From assembly GCF_022790535.1 (NCBI RefSeq), contig NZ_LOHG01000013.1, positions 59,960-123,959 of the forward strand: a DNA stretch of 64,000 nucleotides. The letters are read 5' to 3'. The position numbers and the translations under genes are program-made. This document shows positions 1-8,687 of this stretch, in pieces; the stretch's first letter is position 1, and every line of letters starts with the position of its first letter. The notes beneath the pieces are model-generated. The model saw only the letters and a list, made by a program, of their open reading frames with translations, was not told the DNA's origin and searched no databases. Source of the stretch: Pseudomonas maioricensis (GTDB taxonomy: Bacteria; Pseudomonadota; Gammaproteobacteria; Pseudomonadales; Pseudomonadaceae).

Positions 1-270
1 TGGCTGGATGAACCACAGGAGCGGCCGCTTCAGGAGGAAGACGCTGACCTGGTTGCGCTGCTGGCCGCCCTGGCCGAGCACCCTATGGTGGAGGCGTTGA
101 ACATGGGGCTCAAGGCCAATGGTCAGTGGTCGTTAGCCAATCAGCTGGCGTATCTGCTGCCGTTTACCGAAGAGGACAAGATCGAGCTGCTTGAAATCGA
201 CGACCCTGAAGACCGACTCGATGCTATTCAGGACCTGCTCGATGAAATGCAGGGCGATCTTCAGGCGTGA
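1..270 (+). CDS. LON substrate-binding domain protein, C-terminal part
   Basis: The reading frame is open from the first base of the window to TGA at 268-270, so this is the 3' end of a gene whose start lies outside. About 89 residues are visible; they are acidic and helical, with a segment reading NQLAYLLPFTEEDKIELLE followed by DDPEDRLDAIQDLLDEM. This resembles the C-terminal helical bundle of the stand-alone LON N-terminal (substrate-binding, COG2802) proteins that lack the protease domain. The family's cellular role is not established. An internal ATG at 85 is in frame but should not be taken as the start, because the frame continues upstream without a stop. A REPIN follows 31 bases after the stop. 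The family call is an inference from a fragment only. Confidence 0.65.
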   Translation, partial: WLDEPQERPLQEEDADLVALLAALAEHPMVEALNMGLKANGQWSLANQLAYLLPFTEEDKIELLEIDDPEDRLDAIQDLLDEMQGDLQA

Positions 271-301
271 CTGAGGCCATGTGTCGGGCTGCAAACTCGG
301 G

Positions 302-394
302 CCTGTAGGAGTGAGCTTGCTCGCGATTCGATCTGTCAGTCGATGAACATATCGCCTGTGCTGACGCCATCGCGAGCAAGCTCACTCCTACAGG
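302..394. repeat. REPIN-type inverted repeat
   Basis: Arms CTGTAGGAGTGAGCTTGCTC and the matching GAGCAAGCTCACTCCTACAG face each other across a spacer of about 50 bases. It sits between the convergent LON-domain and DedA-PAP2 genes. The same arm family recurs at 19063 and 53375. Confidence 0.9.
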
Positions 395-419
395 AGATTC
401 ATTTCATTTGGTTTTTGGG

Positions 420-1736
420 CTAGTACTGATAACGCAGCATGGCATGCGGCAGCGAATACAGCGCGAAACCGCCAAACAGTGCCACCAGCGATGGTAATAC
501 CAGCCACCAGATTCTCACCGGCAAGGCAGGCAGCGACGATTGTCTTTGCACCAGGCTCAGGCTGATCGCGCAGAGCGTGAACGCCAGCAGCATCCCGGCC
601 AGTACGTCAGTCGGCCAGTGCACACCCAGATAGACCCGGGACATCGCGATCGAAATCGCCGGAAGCCCGCCCAGCATCAGCCATGTCAGGCGCAACCGCA
701 CCGGTTGGCCGCGACCGGCCAATACTGCCAGTGTCATGAAAAACGCAAACGCTGCAGAGCTGTGTCCACTCGGCATGCTGTAGGTCGTCAACGGTTCAAG
801 CAGCACTTCCGGACGCTGGCGTGCGAACACCCATTTCATTCCACCGTTGGCGCAGGCCGTGCCCAGTGTTGTGATGCCCGCAAACAAGGCGTGACGCCAT
901 TGCCGCGTAGCAACCAGCAGGATCAGCAGCAAGGCGGCGGCATAGAACTGGGTACGGAAATCACCAAGGCCGGTGACCACGATGACGAACTGATCGACCA
1001 CCGTACTGCGGTGTTCCTGGATCAGGGTCATGATGCCGTTATCGAGCTGGGTCAGGTGCGGCCAGCCGAAAAAGATGGCGGCGAGTAGAACCGCGCTGGT
1101 CGCAGCGATGATCTCGGTCGCGTGTTTTTTGCTGCGCAGGCTGGTCTGGATAGCCACCCCGATCAGCACGGCAAGGCCGCCCCCGACGATGCCGGCCTGA
1201 GGCCAGAAACCGTCAGGCAATGGCAGGCGCACAGCTGCACCCGCCGCCCAACCCGGCAACAGGTAAGCAATCGACCAGCCTGCGGCCGCAACCACGCTGA
1301 CTGCGGCGAACCGCGGGAAGGGCATGTCGAACATGCCCGAGACCATGGGTAGCATCGGACGCAGCGGACCAATAAAGCGCCCGACCAGAAGGCTGGCGAT
1401 GCCGTAGCGCTGGAAATAGGTCTCGGCGCCGCCGATCCATTCCGGGTGGGTACGAAGACCCGGAAGACGCCGTATGTTCTGGTGAAAGTGGCGCCCGATG
1501 AAATAGGAAACCGCATCGCCGAGCAGGCCTCCGACGAAACCCAGCAGGAGAACCTCACCCAGCGGCAGAATCCCGCTGCCCGCCAGCGCCGCTACGGCAA
1601 ACAACACAACCGTACCCGGTACGATAATGCCGACAATCGCCACGCATTCGACGAACGCGATCAGAAAAATAGCCACGCTCAGCCACGACGGATTGACCGC
1701 CAACCAGCCGGTGATGCTGTCGAGCCATTGGCCCAT
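420..1736 (-). CDS. DedA family / PAP2 phosphatase fusion membrane protein
   Basis: A 438-residue, very hydrophobic protein made of two known modules. The N-terminal half (about residues 10-200) is a DedA/SNARE-associated domain with the segment GRFIGPLRPMLPMVSGM. The C-terminal half (about 230-400) carries all three acid phosphatase signatures: KWVFARQRP, PSGHSSAAFAF and SRVYLGVHWPTD, with the expected His and Asp. DedA proteins are linked to undecaprenyl phosphate or phospholipid translocation and PAP2 enzymes to dephosphorylating lipid pyrophosphates, so a role in recycling a lipid carrier is a reasonable inference. It starts 3 bases after the glycosylase gene upstream on the same strand, so the two are probably cotranscribed. 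Confidence 0.88.
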   Translation of the reverse strand: MGQWLDSITGWLAVNPSWLSVAIFLIAFVECVAIVGIIVPGTVVLFAVAALAGSGILPLGEVLLLGFVGGLLGDAVSYFIGRHFHQNIRRLPGLRTHPEWIGGAETYFQRYGIASLLVGRFIGPLRPMLPMVSGMFDMPFPRFAAVSVVAAAGWSIAYLLPGWAAGAAVRLPLPDGFWPQAGIVGGGLAVLIGVAIQTSLRSKKHATEIIAATSAVLLAAIFFGWPHLTQLDNGIMTLIQEHRSTVVDQFVIVVTGLGDFRTQFYAAALLLILLVATRQWRHALFAGITTLGTACANGGMKWVFARQRPEVLLEPLTTYSMPSGHSSAAFAFFMTLAVLAGRGQPVRLRLTWLMLGGLPAISIAMSRVYLGVHWPTDVLAGMLLAFTLCAISLSLVQRQSSLPALPVRIWWLVLPSLVALFGGFALYSLPHAMLRYQY

Positions 1737-1739
1737 GGT

Positions 1740-2411
1740 TCAGTTTCCTTGATCGAGATAAAAGTAGTCGCGCCCTTCGACCTGACCGCGTCGCAGCGGG
1801 TTCCGTGTACAGAAGCGAGCGTATTCAGGGTCGACGAAGCGGTACATCAGGTGTTCATCACGGCCCGCAGGTATGCCAAGGCGGGTGGTCTGGATGATAC
1901 GAGATGGCGTTTGACCGACATCCTCCACGAGTAACAAATTTGCATCGAAACGTTTCGCATCCCACATCGGTACTTTCAAGCCTAGCGCCTTGCACAGCAG
2001 TGTCTGACCTGCGCACAAACGCTCGGGCGCCCTTAGCGCGCCGCTGGCGTCGGGGTTGTTCAATTGCATTCGGGCAAGGCTGTTGGCATCCGATACGGCA
2101 TCGACCCAAGGGTGCGCTGATTTAATCAGCACCGCGTTGCCCGGCCCTTCGGCGCTGAAGTTAAGCGAATCTCCGCCGCGCGCGTAGTACATATAGATAT
2201 GCCCGCCGTCGAGAAACAGGGCCCTGCGCTTTTCGGTGTAGCCAAGCGACGCGTGGCTGCCCTTTTCGGCAAAGTAATAGGCTTCGGTCTCGATAATCCG
2301 GGCGGCCAGCCACAAGTCGCCGACCTTGTGCCGAATAACTTTGCCCAGCAGCGCCTGCGCCAGAACCTGTGCGTCACGGTTGAAAAAGCTATCGGGCAGG
2401 GCGGTTGGCAT
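1740..2411 (-). CDS. DNA-3-methyladenine glycosylase (AAG/MPG family)
   Basis: A 223-residue protein of the Aag/MPG base-excision repair family, which removes alkylated purines such as 3-methyladenine and hypoxanthine from DNA. Visible family features are ALLGKVIRHKVG near the start, RIIETEAY carrying the catalytic Glu, the SHASLGYTEKRRALFLDGGHIYMY region (shown here only as SHASLGYTEKR and HIYMYYARG) and PRIG-like sites near the end. Length is near the bacterial norm of about 200. The gene lies immediately upstream of the DedA-PAP2 gene with a 3-base gap. An AidB-like alkylation protein is also in this window, but far away at 36202. Confidence 0.9.
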   Translation of the reverse strand: MPTALPDSFFNRDAQVLAQALLGKVIRHKVGDLWLAARIIETEAYYFAEKGSHASLGYTEKRRALFLDGGHIYMYYARGGDSLNFSAEGPGNAVLIKSAHPWVDAVSDANSLARMQLNNPDASGALRAPERLCAGQTLLCKALGLKVPMWDAKRFDANLLLVEDVGQTPSRIIQTTRLGIPAGRDEHLMYRFVDPEYARFCTRNPLRRGQVEGRDYFYLDQGN

Positions 2412-2502
2412 GTCTGGTTACACAAAGAAGGCGGGCAATGATGATATCAATGCCCGGCTTAATTGCAGCTGAATGTGATGGTTCAAAACTTGTGCTTGCA
2501 TC

Positions 2503-2574
2503 TGTAGGAGCTGCCGAAGGCTGCGAAGCATTTGATCTGACACACCGCCATCGCAGCCTTCGGCAGCTCCTACA
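2503..2574. repeat. REPIN-type inverted repeat (GCCGAAGGC class)
   Basis: Arms TGTAGGAGCTGCCGAAGGCT and AGCCTTCGGCAGCTCCTACA are near-perfect complements around a 30-base spacer. It lies in the 337-base gap between the divergent glycosylase and proA genes. The same class recurs at 50583, 57163 and, cut by the window end, 63986. Confidence 0.9.
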
Positions 2575-2707
2575 TGTACTCTGATTGGTGTGCGGCAGCG
2601 CTGAGTCAGGGACACAAGGCGATCTCCCGCAGATAAAACCTTCGTCCTATTTCGCCCCGTTATCGACCATCCGCCTGTCACCGCTGTCGTTAGCGTCGCC
2701 CGACAGC

Positions 2708-2713
2708 TATAAT
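2708..2713 (+). promoter_or_regulatory. candidate -10 element upstream of proA
   Basis: A consensus TATAAT lies 35 bases before the proA start. No good -35 hexamer is visible 16-18 bases further upstream, so this is only a candidate promoter for the long + strand block that begins with proA. Confidence 0.35.
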
Positions 2714-2748
2714 CGGCCGCTTTCTTCACTGCCAAGACCTCTGAGACC

Positions 2749-4020
2749 ATGACTGAGTCCGTTCTTGACTACATGACCCGCCTGGGTCGCGCCGCCCGCG
2801 AAGCTTCGCGAGTGATCGGCCGTGCCAGCACCGCGCAGAAAAACCGCGCCTTGCTTGCCACCGCTGCCGCTCTGGATGAGGCCCGCGCCGAGTTGTCCGC
2901 CGCCAATGATCTGGACCTCGCCGCAGGTCGCGCCAATGGTCTGGAACCGGCCATGCTTGAGCGTCTGGCCCTGACCCCCGCACGTATCGACAGCATGATC
3001 GTCGGGTTGCGTCAGGTAGCGAATTTGCCCGATCCGGTTGGCGCGATCCGCGACATGAGCTTTCGGCCATCAGGTATTCAAGTCGGCAAGATGCGTGTGC
3101 CGCTTGGCGTTGTGGGCATCATCTATGAGTCGCGTCCGAACGTGACCATCGATGCTGCCAGTCTGTGCCTGAAGTCAGGTAACGCTACTATTCTGCGTGG
3201 CGGCTCCGAAGCGATTAACTCCAATCGGGCAATTGCTGCCTGTGTGCAGCGCGGTCTGGCCGAAGCCGAGCTGCCTGCTGCCGTGGTGCAAGTGGTGGAA
3301 ACCACCGACCGCGCCGCCGTTGGGGCGTTGATCACCATGCCTGAGTACGTGGATGTGATCGTGCCTCGTGGTGGCAAGGGCCTGATTGAGCGCGTCAGCC
3401 GTGATGCGCGGGTTCCGGTAATCAAGCATCTGGACGGCATCTGCCACGTGTATGTCAGCGCCCATGCCGACCTGCCCAAGGCCCAGCGCATCGCGTTCAA
3501 TGCCAAGACTTACCGTTACGGGATATGCGGTGCCATGGAAACGCTGCTGGTCGATCAGACCGTTGCTGCGGATTTCCTGCCATTGATGGCGGCTCAGTTC
3601 CGTGAAAAGGGCGTGGAGCTGCGTGGCTGTGAGCGTACCCGTGATTTGATCGACGTTATTCCTGCGACCGAAGAAGACTGGCACACCGAGTATCTGGCGG
3701 CGATTCTGTCGATCCGTATCGTAAGCGGTCTGGATCAGGCCATCGAACACATTAACCATTATGGTTCGCATCACAGTGACGCGATCGTTTCCGACCATCA
3801 GGGGCAGGTTCGCCGATTCATGGCTGAAGTTGACTCCAGTTCGGTAATGGTCAATGCGCCAACCAGCTTTGCCGATGGCTTCGAATACGGATTGGGTGCG
3901 GAGATCGGTATTTCTACTGATAAGCTGCACGCCCGTGGCCCGGTAGGTCTGGAAGGTCTGACCTGCGAGAAGTACATCGTGATCGGCGATGGCCAGTTGC
4001 GCGGACAGGAGCCAGCCTGA
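2749..4020 (+). CDS. proA: Gamma-glutamyl phosphate reductase
   Basis: Cytoplasmic NADPH-dependent enzyme that reduces L-glutamyl 5-phosphate to glutamate semialdehyde in proline synthesis. The 423-residue length is typical. Family signatures are present: VGIIYESRPNVT, LKSGNATILRGGSEA, the VPRGGKGLI loop, and NAKTYRYGICGAMETLL, in which Cys260 is the expected catalytic cysteine. It is the first gene of a long + strand run; nadD begins one base after its stop, so the two are surely cotranscribed. The proB partner is not in the window, which is usual for Pseudomonas. Confidence 0.97.
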   Translation: MTESVLDYMTRLGRAAREASRVIGRASTAQKNRALLATAAALDEARAELSAANDLDLAAGRANGLEPAMLERLALTPARIDSMIVGLRQVANLPDPVGAIRDMSFRPSGIQVGKMRVPLGVVGIIYESRPNVTIDAASLCLKSGNATILRGGSEAINSNRAIAACVQRGLAEAELPAAVVQVVETTDRAAVGALITMPEYVDVIVPRGGKGLIERVSRDARVPVIKHLDGICHVYVSAHADLPKAQRIAFNAKTYRYGICGAMETLLVDQTVAADFLPLMAAQFREKGVELRGCERTRDLIDVIPATEEDWHTEYLAAILSIRIVSGLDQAIEHINHYGSHHSDAIVSDHQGQVRRFMAEVDSSSVMVNAPTSFADGFEYGLGAEIGISTDKLHARGPVGLEGLTCEKYIVIGDGQLRGQEPA

Positions 4021-4021
4021 C

Positions 4022-4729
4022 TTGAGCGAACCTGTGCAGCACGCGGCAACGCCTGCGGATGCTGTAGTCGAGGCCGATACGGCCTTGCCGAAACGTATTG
4101 GTATTCTGGGCGGCACGTTCGACCCGGTACACATTGGTCACTTGCGCGGCGCCCTTGAGGTTGCTGCGCTGCTTGAACTCGATGAGTTGCGCCTGACGCC
4201 CAGCGCCAGGCCTCCTCATCGCGACATGCCGAGTGTCAGCGCAGAAGACCGTCTAGCGATGGTCGAGTGTGCAGTGGCCGGTGTGACGCCCTTGACGGTG
4301 GATGACCGTGAACTGAAGCGGGACAAACCGTCGTACACCATCGACACCCTGGTATCGATGCGCGCCGAACTGGCCGCAGAGGATCAGTTGTTCCTGTTGC
4401 TGGGCTGGGATGCTTTTTGCGGGCTACCCACCTGGCATCGTTGGGAGGAGTTGCTGGAGCACTGTCATATAGTGGTGCTACAGCGCCCGGACGCAGACAG
4501 CGAGTCGCCGGATGCCATGCGCAACCTGCTGGCGGCCCGCGCGGTCAGCGATCCGAAGGCCCTGAAGGGGCCGGGCGGACACATTACATTCGTCTGGCAG
4601 ACGCCTTTATCGGTGTCTGCCACCCAGATCCGCCAACTGCTGGCCAGCGGTAAGTCGGTACGTTTTCTGGTGCCAGACGCCGTACTGGCCTACATCGAGG
4701 AGCACGGGCTGTACCGTGCTCCCAATTGA
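4022..4729 (+). CDS. nadD: Nicotinate-nucleotide adenylyltransferase
   Basis: Transfers AMP from ATP to nicotinate mononucleotide to give deamido-NAD in NAD synthesis. The nucleotidyltransferase motif GGTFDPVHIGHLR is near the N terminus, and the C-terminal signature SVSATQIRQLL is present. I chose the TTG at 4022, one base after the proA stop, giving 235 residues; an in-frame ATG at 3989 would overlap proA by 32 bases. The first 24 residues before KRIGILGG are an unconserved-looking, Ala-rich leader, so a still later start is possible. Confidence 0.93.
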   Translation: MSEPVQHAATPADAVVEADTALPKRIGILGGTFDPVHIGHLRGALEVAALLELDELRLTPSARPPHRDMPSVSAEDRLAMVECAVAGVTPLTVDDRELKRDKPSYTIDTLVSMRAELAAEDQLFLLLGWDAFCGLPTWHRWEELLEHCHIVVLQRPDADSESPDAMRNLLAARAVSDPKALKGPGGHITFVWQTPLSVSATQIRQLLASGKSVRFLVPDAVLAYIEEHGLYRAPN

Positions 4730-4745
4730 ACTGAATGAGTTTTAT

Positions 4746-5144
4746 ATGACCAAGCAAAAACACAATATTTCCGGCGAAGAACTGGTTGAACTGACCAAAG
4801 CTGCTCTGGAAGACGTTAAAGCCCAGGATATCCTGGTCATCGACGTGAAAGACAAGCACAGCCTGACTGACTACATGGTTATCGCTACCGGTACTTCCAA
4901 CCGTCAGATCAACGCGATGCTCGATAAGGTTCGCGAGAACGTCAAAGCCAAGGGCGCACAGCCTCTGGGCGAAGAAGGCAAAGGCGAAAGCGATTGGGTT
5001 CTGCTGGACCTGGGTGATGTCATCGTGCACATGATGACCGCCGCCGCACGTCAGTTCTATGACCTGGAACGTCTCTGGCAAGGTGCCGAGCAGAGCCGCG
5101 CTGCAAGCGCTGCACACCACACTCCGGGTAACGAAAGCGAATAA
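4746..5144 (+). CDS. rsfS: Ribosome silencing factor RsfS
   Basis: A 132-residue RsfS (YbeB/Iojap) protein. The family binds ribosomal protein uL14 and blocks subunit joining when nutrients are short. The core reads DILVIDVKDKHSLTDYMVIA, followed by GTSNRQINAM and GEGKGESDWVLLDLGDVIVH, all typical. The C-terminal tail after about residue 115 (EQSRAASAAHHTPG) is low-complexity. I use the ATG at 4746 because homology starts there; a longer frame from 4716 would overlap nadD. It is followed 9 bases later by rlmH, the usual partner. Confidence 0.95.
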   Translation: MTKQKHNISGEELVELTKAALEDVKAQDILVIDVKDKHSLTDYMVIATGTSNRQINAMLDKVRENVKAKGAQPLGEEGKGESDWVLLDLGDVIVHMMTAAARQFYDLERLWQGAEQSRAASAAHHTPGNESE

Positions 5145-5153
5145 GGTCTCATT

Positions 5154-5621
5154 GTGCGTCTGCGTCTGATTGCCGTTGGTTCGCGCATGCCTAAGTGGGT
5201 GGAAGAGGGCTGGCATGAATATGCCAAACGTCTGCCATCCGAGCTGGCACTCGACCTCGTGGAGATTCCGCTTAATACCCGTGGCAAAAATGCCGACGTG
5301 GCCCGTCTGATCCGTCAGGAAGGCGAGGCCATGCTGGCAAAAGTGCAACCGGGTGAGCGGATCGTGACCCTCGAAGTGCACGGCAAACCATGGAGTACCG
5401 AGCAGCTCGCGGTGGAACTGGATCGCTGGCGACTTGATTCGCGCACAGTAAATCTGATGGTTGGCGGCCCTGAAGGCCTGGCACCGGAAGTCTGTGCGCG
5501 CAGTGAGCAACGCTGGTCGTTGTCACCCCTGACGTTGCCGCATCCCTTGGTGCGCATCCTCATCGGTGAGCAGATCTATCGTGCCTGGACAGTTCTGTCC
5601 GGGCATCCTTATCACAAATAG
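5154..5621 (+). CDS. rlmH: 23S rRNA (pseudouridine-1915-N3)-methyltransferase RlmH
   Basis: A 155-residue SPOUT methyltransferase that methylates pseudouridine 1915 of 23S rRNA on the 70S ribosome. The length matches the E. coli protein. Visible signatures are MRLRLIAVGSRMPKWV at the start, the AdoMet-binding knot LMVGGPEGLAPEV, and the C-terminal EQIYRAWTVLSGHPYHK. Translation starts at GTG 5154, shortly after the rsfS stop. With rsfS it forms a small ribosome-factor pair ahead of the cell-wall genes. Confidence 0.97.
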   Translation: MRLRLIAVGSRMPKWVEEGWHEYAKRLPSELALDLVEIPLNTRGKNADVARLIRQEGEAMLAKVQPGERIVTLEVHGKPWSTEQLAVELDRWRLDSRTVNLMVGGPEGLAPEVCARSEQRWSLSPLTLPHPLVRILIGEQIYRAWTVLSGHPYHK

Positions 5622-5633
5622 CATCGCGCCCTC

Positions 5634-7535
5634 ATGTCTCAGCCCATCCGCCTAAAAGACCACGAGAAAGACGCACGCCTTGTGCGTAGTCGCGTTGTGG
5701 TCGGGGCTGTGGCTGTTGTCTTGCTGGTGTGCGTGTTGATCGCCCGGCTGTATTTCCTGCAGGTCATCCAGTACGACTATCACTCCACACTGTCGGAGAA
5801 CAACCGGGTTCATGTGCAGCCGATTCCCCCAAGCCGTGGCTTGATTTTCGACCGCAATGGCGTCGTTATCGCCGATAACCGGCCCAGTTTCAGCCTGAGC
5901 ATGACCCGCGAGCGTTCCGGTGACTGGGCGCAGGTGCTGGACACCATCGTCGAGGTGCTGGAGCTGACGCCGGATGACCGGTTGATCTTCGAAAAGCGTA
6001 TGAAGCAGGGGCGTCGGCCTTTTGAGCCGGTGCCGATCCTGTTCGAACTGACCGAAGAGCAAATAGCCCGTGTCGCGGTGAACCAGTTCCGCCTGCCGGG
6101 TGTGGAAGTCGTGGCGCAGTTGGTTCGGCATTACCCTCAGGGTGCGCACTTTGCGCACTCGGTGGGCTACATGGGACGGATCAACGAGAAAGAGCTGAAG
6201 AACCTTGATCCGGTTAACTACAGTGGTACCCACCACATCGGTAAGACCGGCATCGAGCGCTTCTACGAAGACCAGTTGCATGGTCAGGTGGGCTACGAAG
6301 AAGTCGAAACCAACGCCCGAGGTCGCGTATTGCGCGTGCTCAAGCGAACTGATCCGGTGCCTGGCAAGGACATCGTGCTCAGTCTGGACATCAAACTTCA
6401 GGAGGCGGCTGAGGCCGCGCTCGCAGGGCGGCGTGGTGCGGTTGTGGCCATGGATCCGCGAAACGGCGAGGTGCTGGCGATGGTCAGTGCGCCGAGCTTC
6501 GACCCTAATCCGTTTGTAACCGGTATCAGTTTCAAGGCTTACGCCGAGTTGCGTGATTCCATCGATCGACCGCTGTTCAACAGGATCCTGCGGGGCTTGT
6601 ACCCGCCGGGTTCGACGATTAAACCGGCCGTGGCGATTGCCGGGCTGGATGCCGGGGTCGTGACGGCTTCAAGCCGTGTATTCGATCCGGGTTACTACCA
6701 ATTGCCCAATTACGATCATAAATACCGTAACTGGAATCGCACTGGCGATGGGTATGTGGATCTGGATACCGCGATCATGCGCTCCAATGACACGTACTTC
6801 TACGATCTGGCCCACAAGCTGGGTATCGATCGGCTTTCTTCCTACATGAACAAGTTCGGCATCGGACAGAAAGTGTCTCTGGATATGTTCGAAGAATCCC
6901 CGGGCCTGATGCCGTCTCGCGACTGGAAGCGTGCAACCCGCCGTCAAGCCTGGTTCCCGGGTGAAACATTGATTCTCGGGATCGGCCAGGGCTACATGCA
7001 GGCAACACCTCTGCAGTTGGCCCAGGCGACTGCTCTGGTTGCCAACAGAGGCGTGTGGAACCGGCCGCATCTGGCCAAGACCATTGAGGGCGAGAAGCCG
7101 GTCGATGACAATCCGATGCCTAACATCGTGCTGCGCAACCCCTCCGACTGGGACAAGGTCAACCACGGCATGCAGCAGGTTATGCATGGCGCTCGGGGGA
7201 CTGCGCGCAAGGCTGCTATTGGCGCTCAATACCTGATCGCGGGCAAAAGCGGCACCGCGCAGGTCGTGGCGATCAAGCAGGGTGAGAAATACGATCGCTC
7301 CAAGGTTCAGGAACGTCACCTCGACCACGCACTGTTCGTAGGCTTTGCGCCGGCCAACGATCCGAAAATCGTTGTTTCGGTCATGGTGGAAAACGGCGAG
7401 TCGGGCTCGGGGGTCGCGGCTCCGGTGGTCCGTCAGGTAATGGATGCCTGGCTACTCAACCCCAACGGAACACTCAAACCTGAATATGGCGGCGCTCAAG
7501 CCGTGGAGGCCGCAGCCAGTGCCAGTGAAGAGTAA
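5634..7535 (+). CDS. mrdA: Penicillin-binding protein 2 (elongation transpeptidase)
   Basis: Inner-membrane D,D-transpeptidase of the rod-shape (elongasome) complex, also called pbpA. The 633-residue protein has a short cytoplasmic N terminus, one membrane segment (about residues 20-42, VVVGAVAVVLLVCVLIARLY), a dimerisation/pedestal region and a C-terminal transpeptidase domain. The active-site motifs are complete: STIK with Ser327 and Lys330, SND within MRSNDTYFY, and KSGTAQ. It lies 12 bases after rlmH, and its last 11 bases overlap the start of rodA, its functional partner. Confidence 0.97.
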   Translation: MSQPIRLKDHEKDARLVRSRVVVGAVAVVLLVCVLIARLYFLQVIQYDYHSTLSENNRVHVQPIPPSRGLIFDRNGVVIADNRPSFSLSMTRERSGDWAQVLDTIVEVLELTPDDRLIFEKRMKQGRRPFEPVPILFELTEEQIARVAVNQFRLPGVEVVAQLVRHYPQGAHFAHSVGYMGRINEKELKNLDPVNYSGTHHIGKTGIERFYEDQLHGQVGYEEVETNARGRVLRVLKRTDPVPGKDIVLSLDIKLQEAAEAALAGRRGAVVAMDPRNGEVLAMVSAPSFDPNPFVTGISFKAYAELRDSIDRPLFNRILRGLYPPGSTIKPAVAIAGLDAGVVTASSRVFDPGYYQLPNYDHKYRNWNRTGDGYVDLDTAIMRSNDTYFYDLAHKLGIDRLSSYMNKFGIGQKVSLDMFEESPGLMPSRDWKRATRRQAWFPGETLILGIGQGYMQATPLQLAQATALVANRGVWNRPHLAKTIEGEKPVDDNPMPNIVLRNPSDWDKVNHGMQQVMHGARGTARKAAIGAQYLIAGKSGTAQVVAIKQGEKYDRSKVQERHLDHALFVGFAPANDPKIVVSVMVENGESGSGVAAPVVRQVMDAWLLNPNGTLKPEYGGAQAVEAAASASEE

Positions 7536-8670
7536 TTTCGACCGCATTTTGTCCAGTGAAGACGTGATGCGTCGTCGCGCGACGTTCTTGCAGCGTATTC
7601 ATATCGACGGTCCTTTGCTGGTCTTGCTGCTGACCCTGGCGGCAGGCAGCCTGTTCGTTCTGTACTCGGCGAGTGGCAAGAACTGGGATCTGCTGATCAA
7701 GCAGGCGAGTTCGTTCGGTATCGGTCTGGTCGCCATGGTGATCATTGCTCAGTTCGAGCCGCGCTTCATGGCTCGCTGGGTGCCCGTGCTTTATGTGGTG
7801 GGCGTGTTGTTGCTGGTCGTCGTGGATGTCATGGGCCATAACGCCATGGGTGCGACCCGCTGGATCAATATCCCCGGCGTGATCCGCTTTCAGCCTTCCG
7901 AGTTTCTCAAGATCATCATGCCCGCGACGATTGCGTGGTACCTGTCCAAGCGATCTCTGCCGCCGCATCTCAAGCATGTGGCGGTCAGTCTGGCGTTGAT
8001 CGGTGTGCCGTTTGCCTTGATCGTTCGTCAGCCTGACCTGGGGACATCGCTGCTGATTCTTGCGTCGGGCGCGTTTGTGATGTTTATGGCGGGCCTGCGG
8101 TGGCGCTGGATTATCAGCGTGATTGCTGCTGCGGTGCCGGTGTCGGTGGCAATGTGGTTTTTCATCATGCACGACTACCAGAAGCAGCGCGTGCTGACCT
8201 TTCTCGACCCGGAGAGCGATCCGCTGGGCACAGGCTGGAACATCATTCAGTCCAAAGCCGCTATCGGTTCCGGTGGTGTATTCGGCAAGGGCTGGCTGCT
8301 GGGTACCCAGTCACACCTGGACTTCCTGCCGGAAAGCCATACCGACTTCATCATCGCCGTACTGGGCGAAGAGTTCGGTCTGGTGGGGATCTGCGCGCTG
8401 TTGCTTATCTATATGCTGCTCATCGGACGCGGTCTGGTGATCACGGCTCAAGCCCAGACATTGTTCGGCAAGTTGCTGGCTGGTGCGTTGACGATGACAT
8501 TTTTTGTTTACGTTTTCGTCAACATCGGTATGGTCAGTGGCCTGTTGCCGGTAGTGGGTGTGCCGTTACCCTTCATTAGCTATGGAGGAACTTCGCTCGT
8601 GACGCTGCTGTCAGCCTTTGGGGTTTTGATGTCGATCCATACACACCGTAAATGGATCGCACAGGTTTGA
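7525..8670 (+). CDS. rodA: Rod-shape peptidoglycan glycosyltransferase RodA
   Basis: SEDS-family polytopic membrane enzyme that polymerises glycan strands together with PBP2. I place the start at GTG 7525, inside the end of mrdA, giving 381 residues beginning VKSNFDRILSSEDVM; an upstream ATG at 7444 would add 27 residues of mrdA-overlapping sequence with no family resemblance. Family signatures include VLYSASG, the FQPSEFLKI loop, RQPDLGTSLL, LDPESDPLGTGWNI and the C-terminal PLPFISYGGTS. The 11-base overlap with mrdA suggests translational coupling of the two elongasome enzymes. Confidence 0.96.
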   Translation: MKSNFDRILSSEDVMRRRATFLQRIHIDGPLLVLLLTLAAGSLFVLYSASGKNWDLLIKQASSFGIGLVAMVIIAQFEPRFMARWVPVLYVVGVLLLVVVDVMGHNAMGATRWINIPGVIRFQPSEFLKIIMPATIAWYLSKRSLPPHLKHVAVSLALIGVPFALIVRQPDLGTSLLILASGAFVMFMAGLRWRWIISVIAAAVPVSVAMWFFIMHDYQKQRVLTFLDPESDPLGTGWNIIQSKAAIGSGGVFGKGWLLGTQSHLDFLPESHTDFIIAVLGEEFGLVGICALLLIYMLLIGRGLVITAQAQTLFGKLLAGALTMTFFVYVFVNIGMVSGLLPVVGVPLPFISYGGTSLVTLLSAFGVLMSIHTHRKWIAQV

Positions 8671-8687
8671 TTAAGGTGAAGAATTCA

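Noticed and set aside
302..394. REP element read as a CRISPR repeat or rho-independent terminator
   Set aside because: The repeats are inverted pairs scattered between genes, not direct repeats with spacers, and they lack T tracts.
3175..4134. 319-residue open frame on the - strand opposite proA
   Set aside because: It runs antisense to the well-supported proA and nadD genes, and its composition is typical of a shadow frame.
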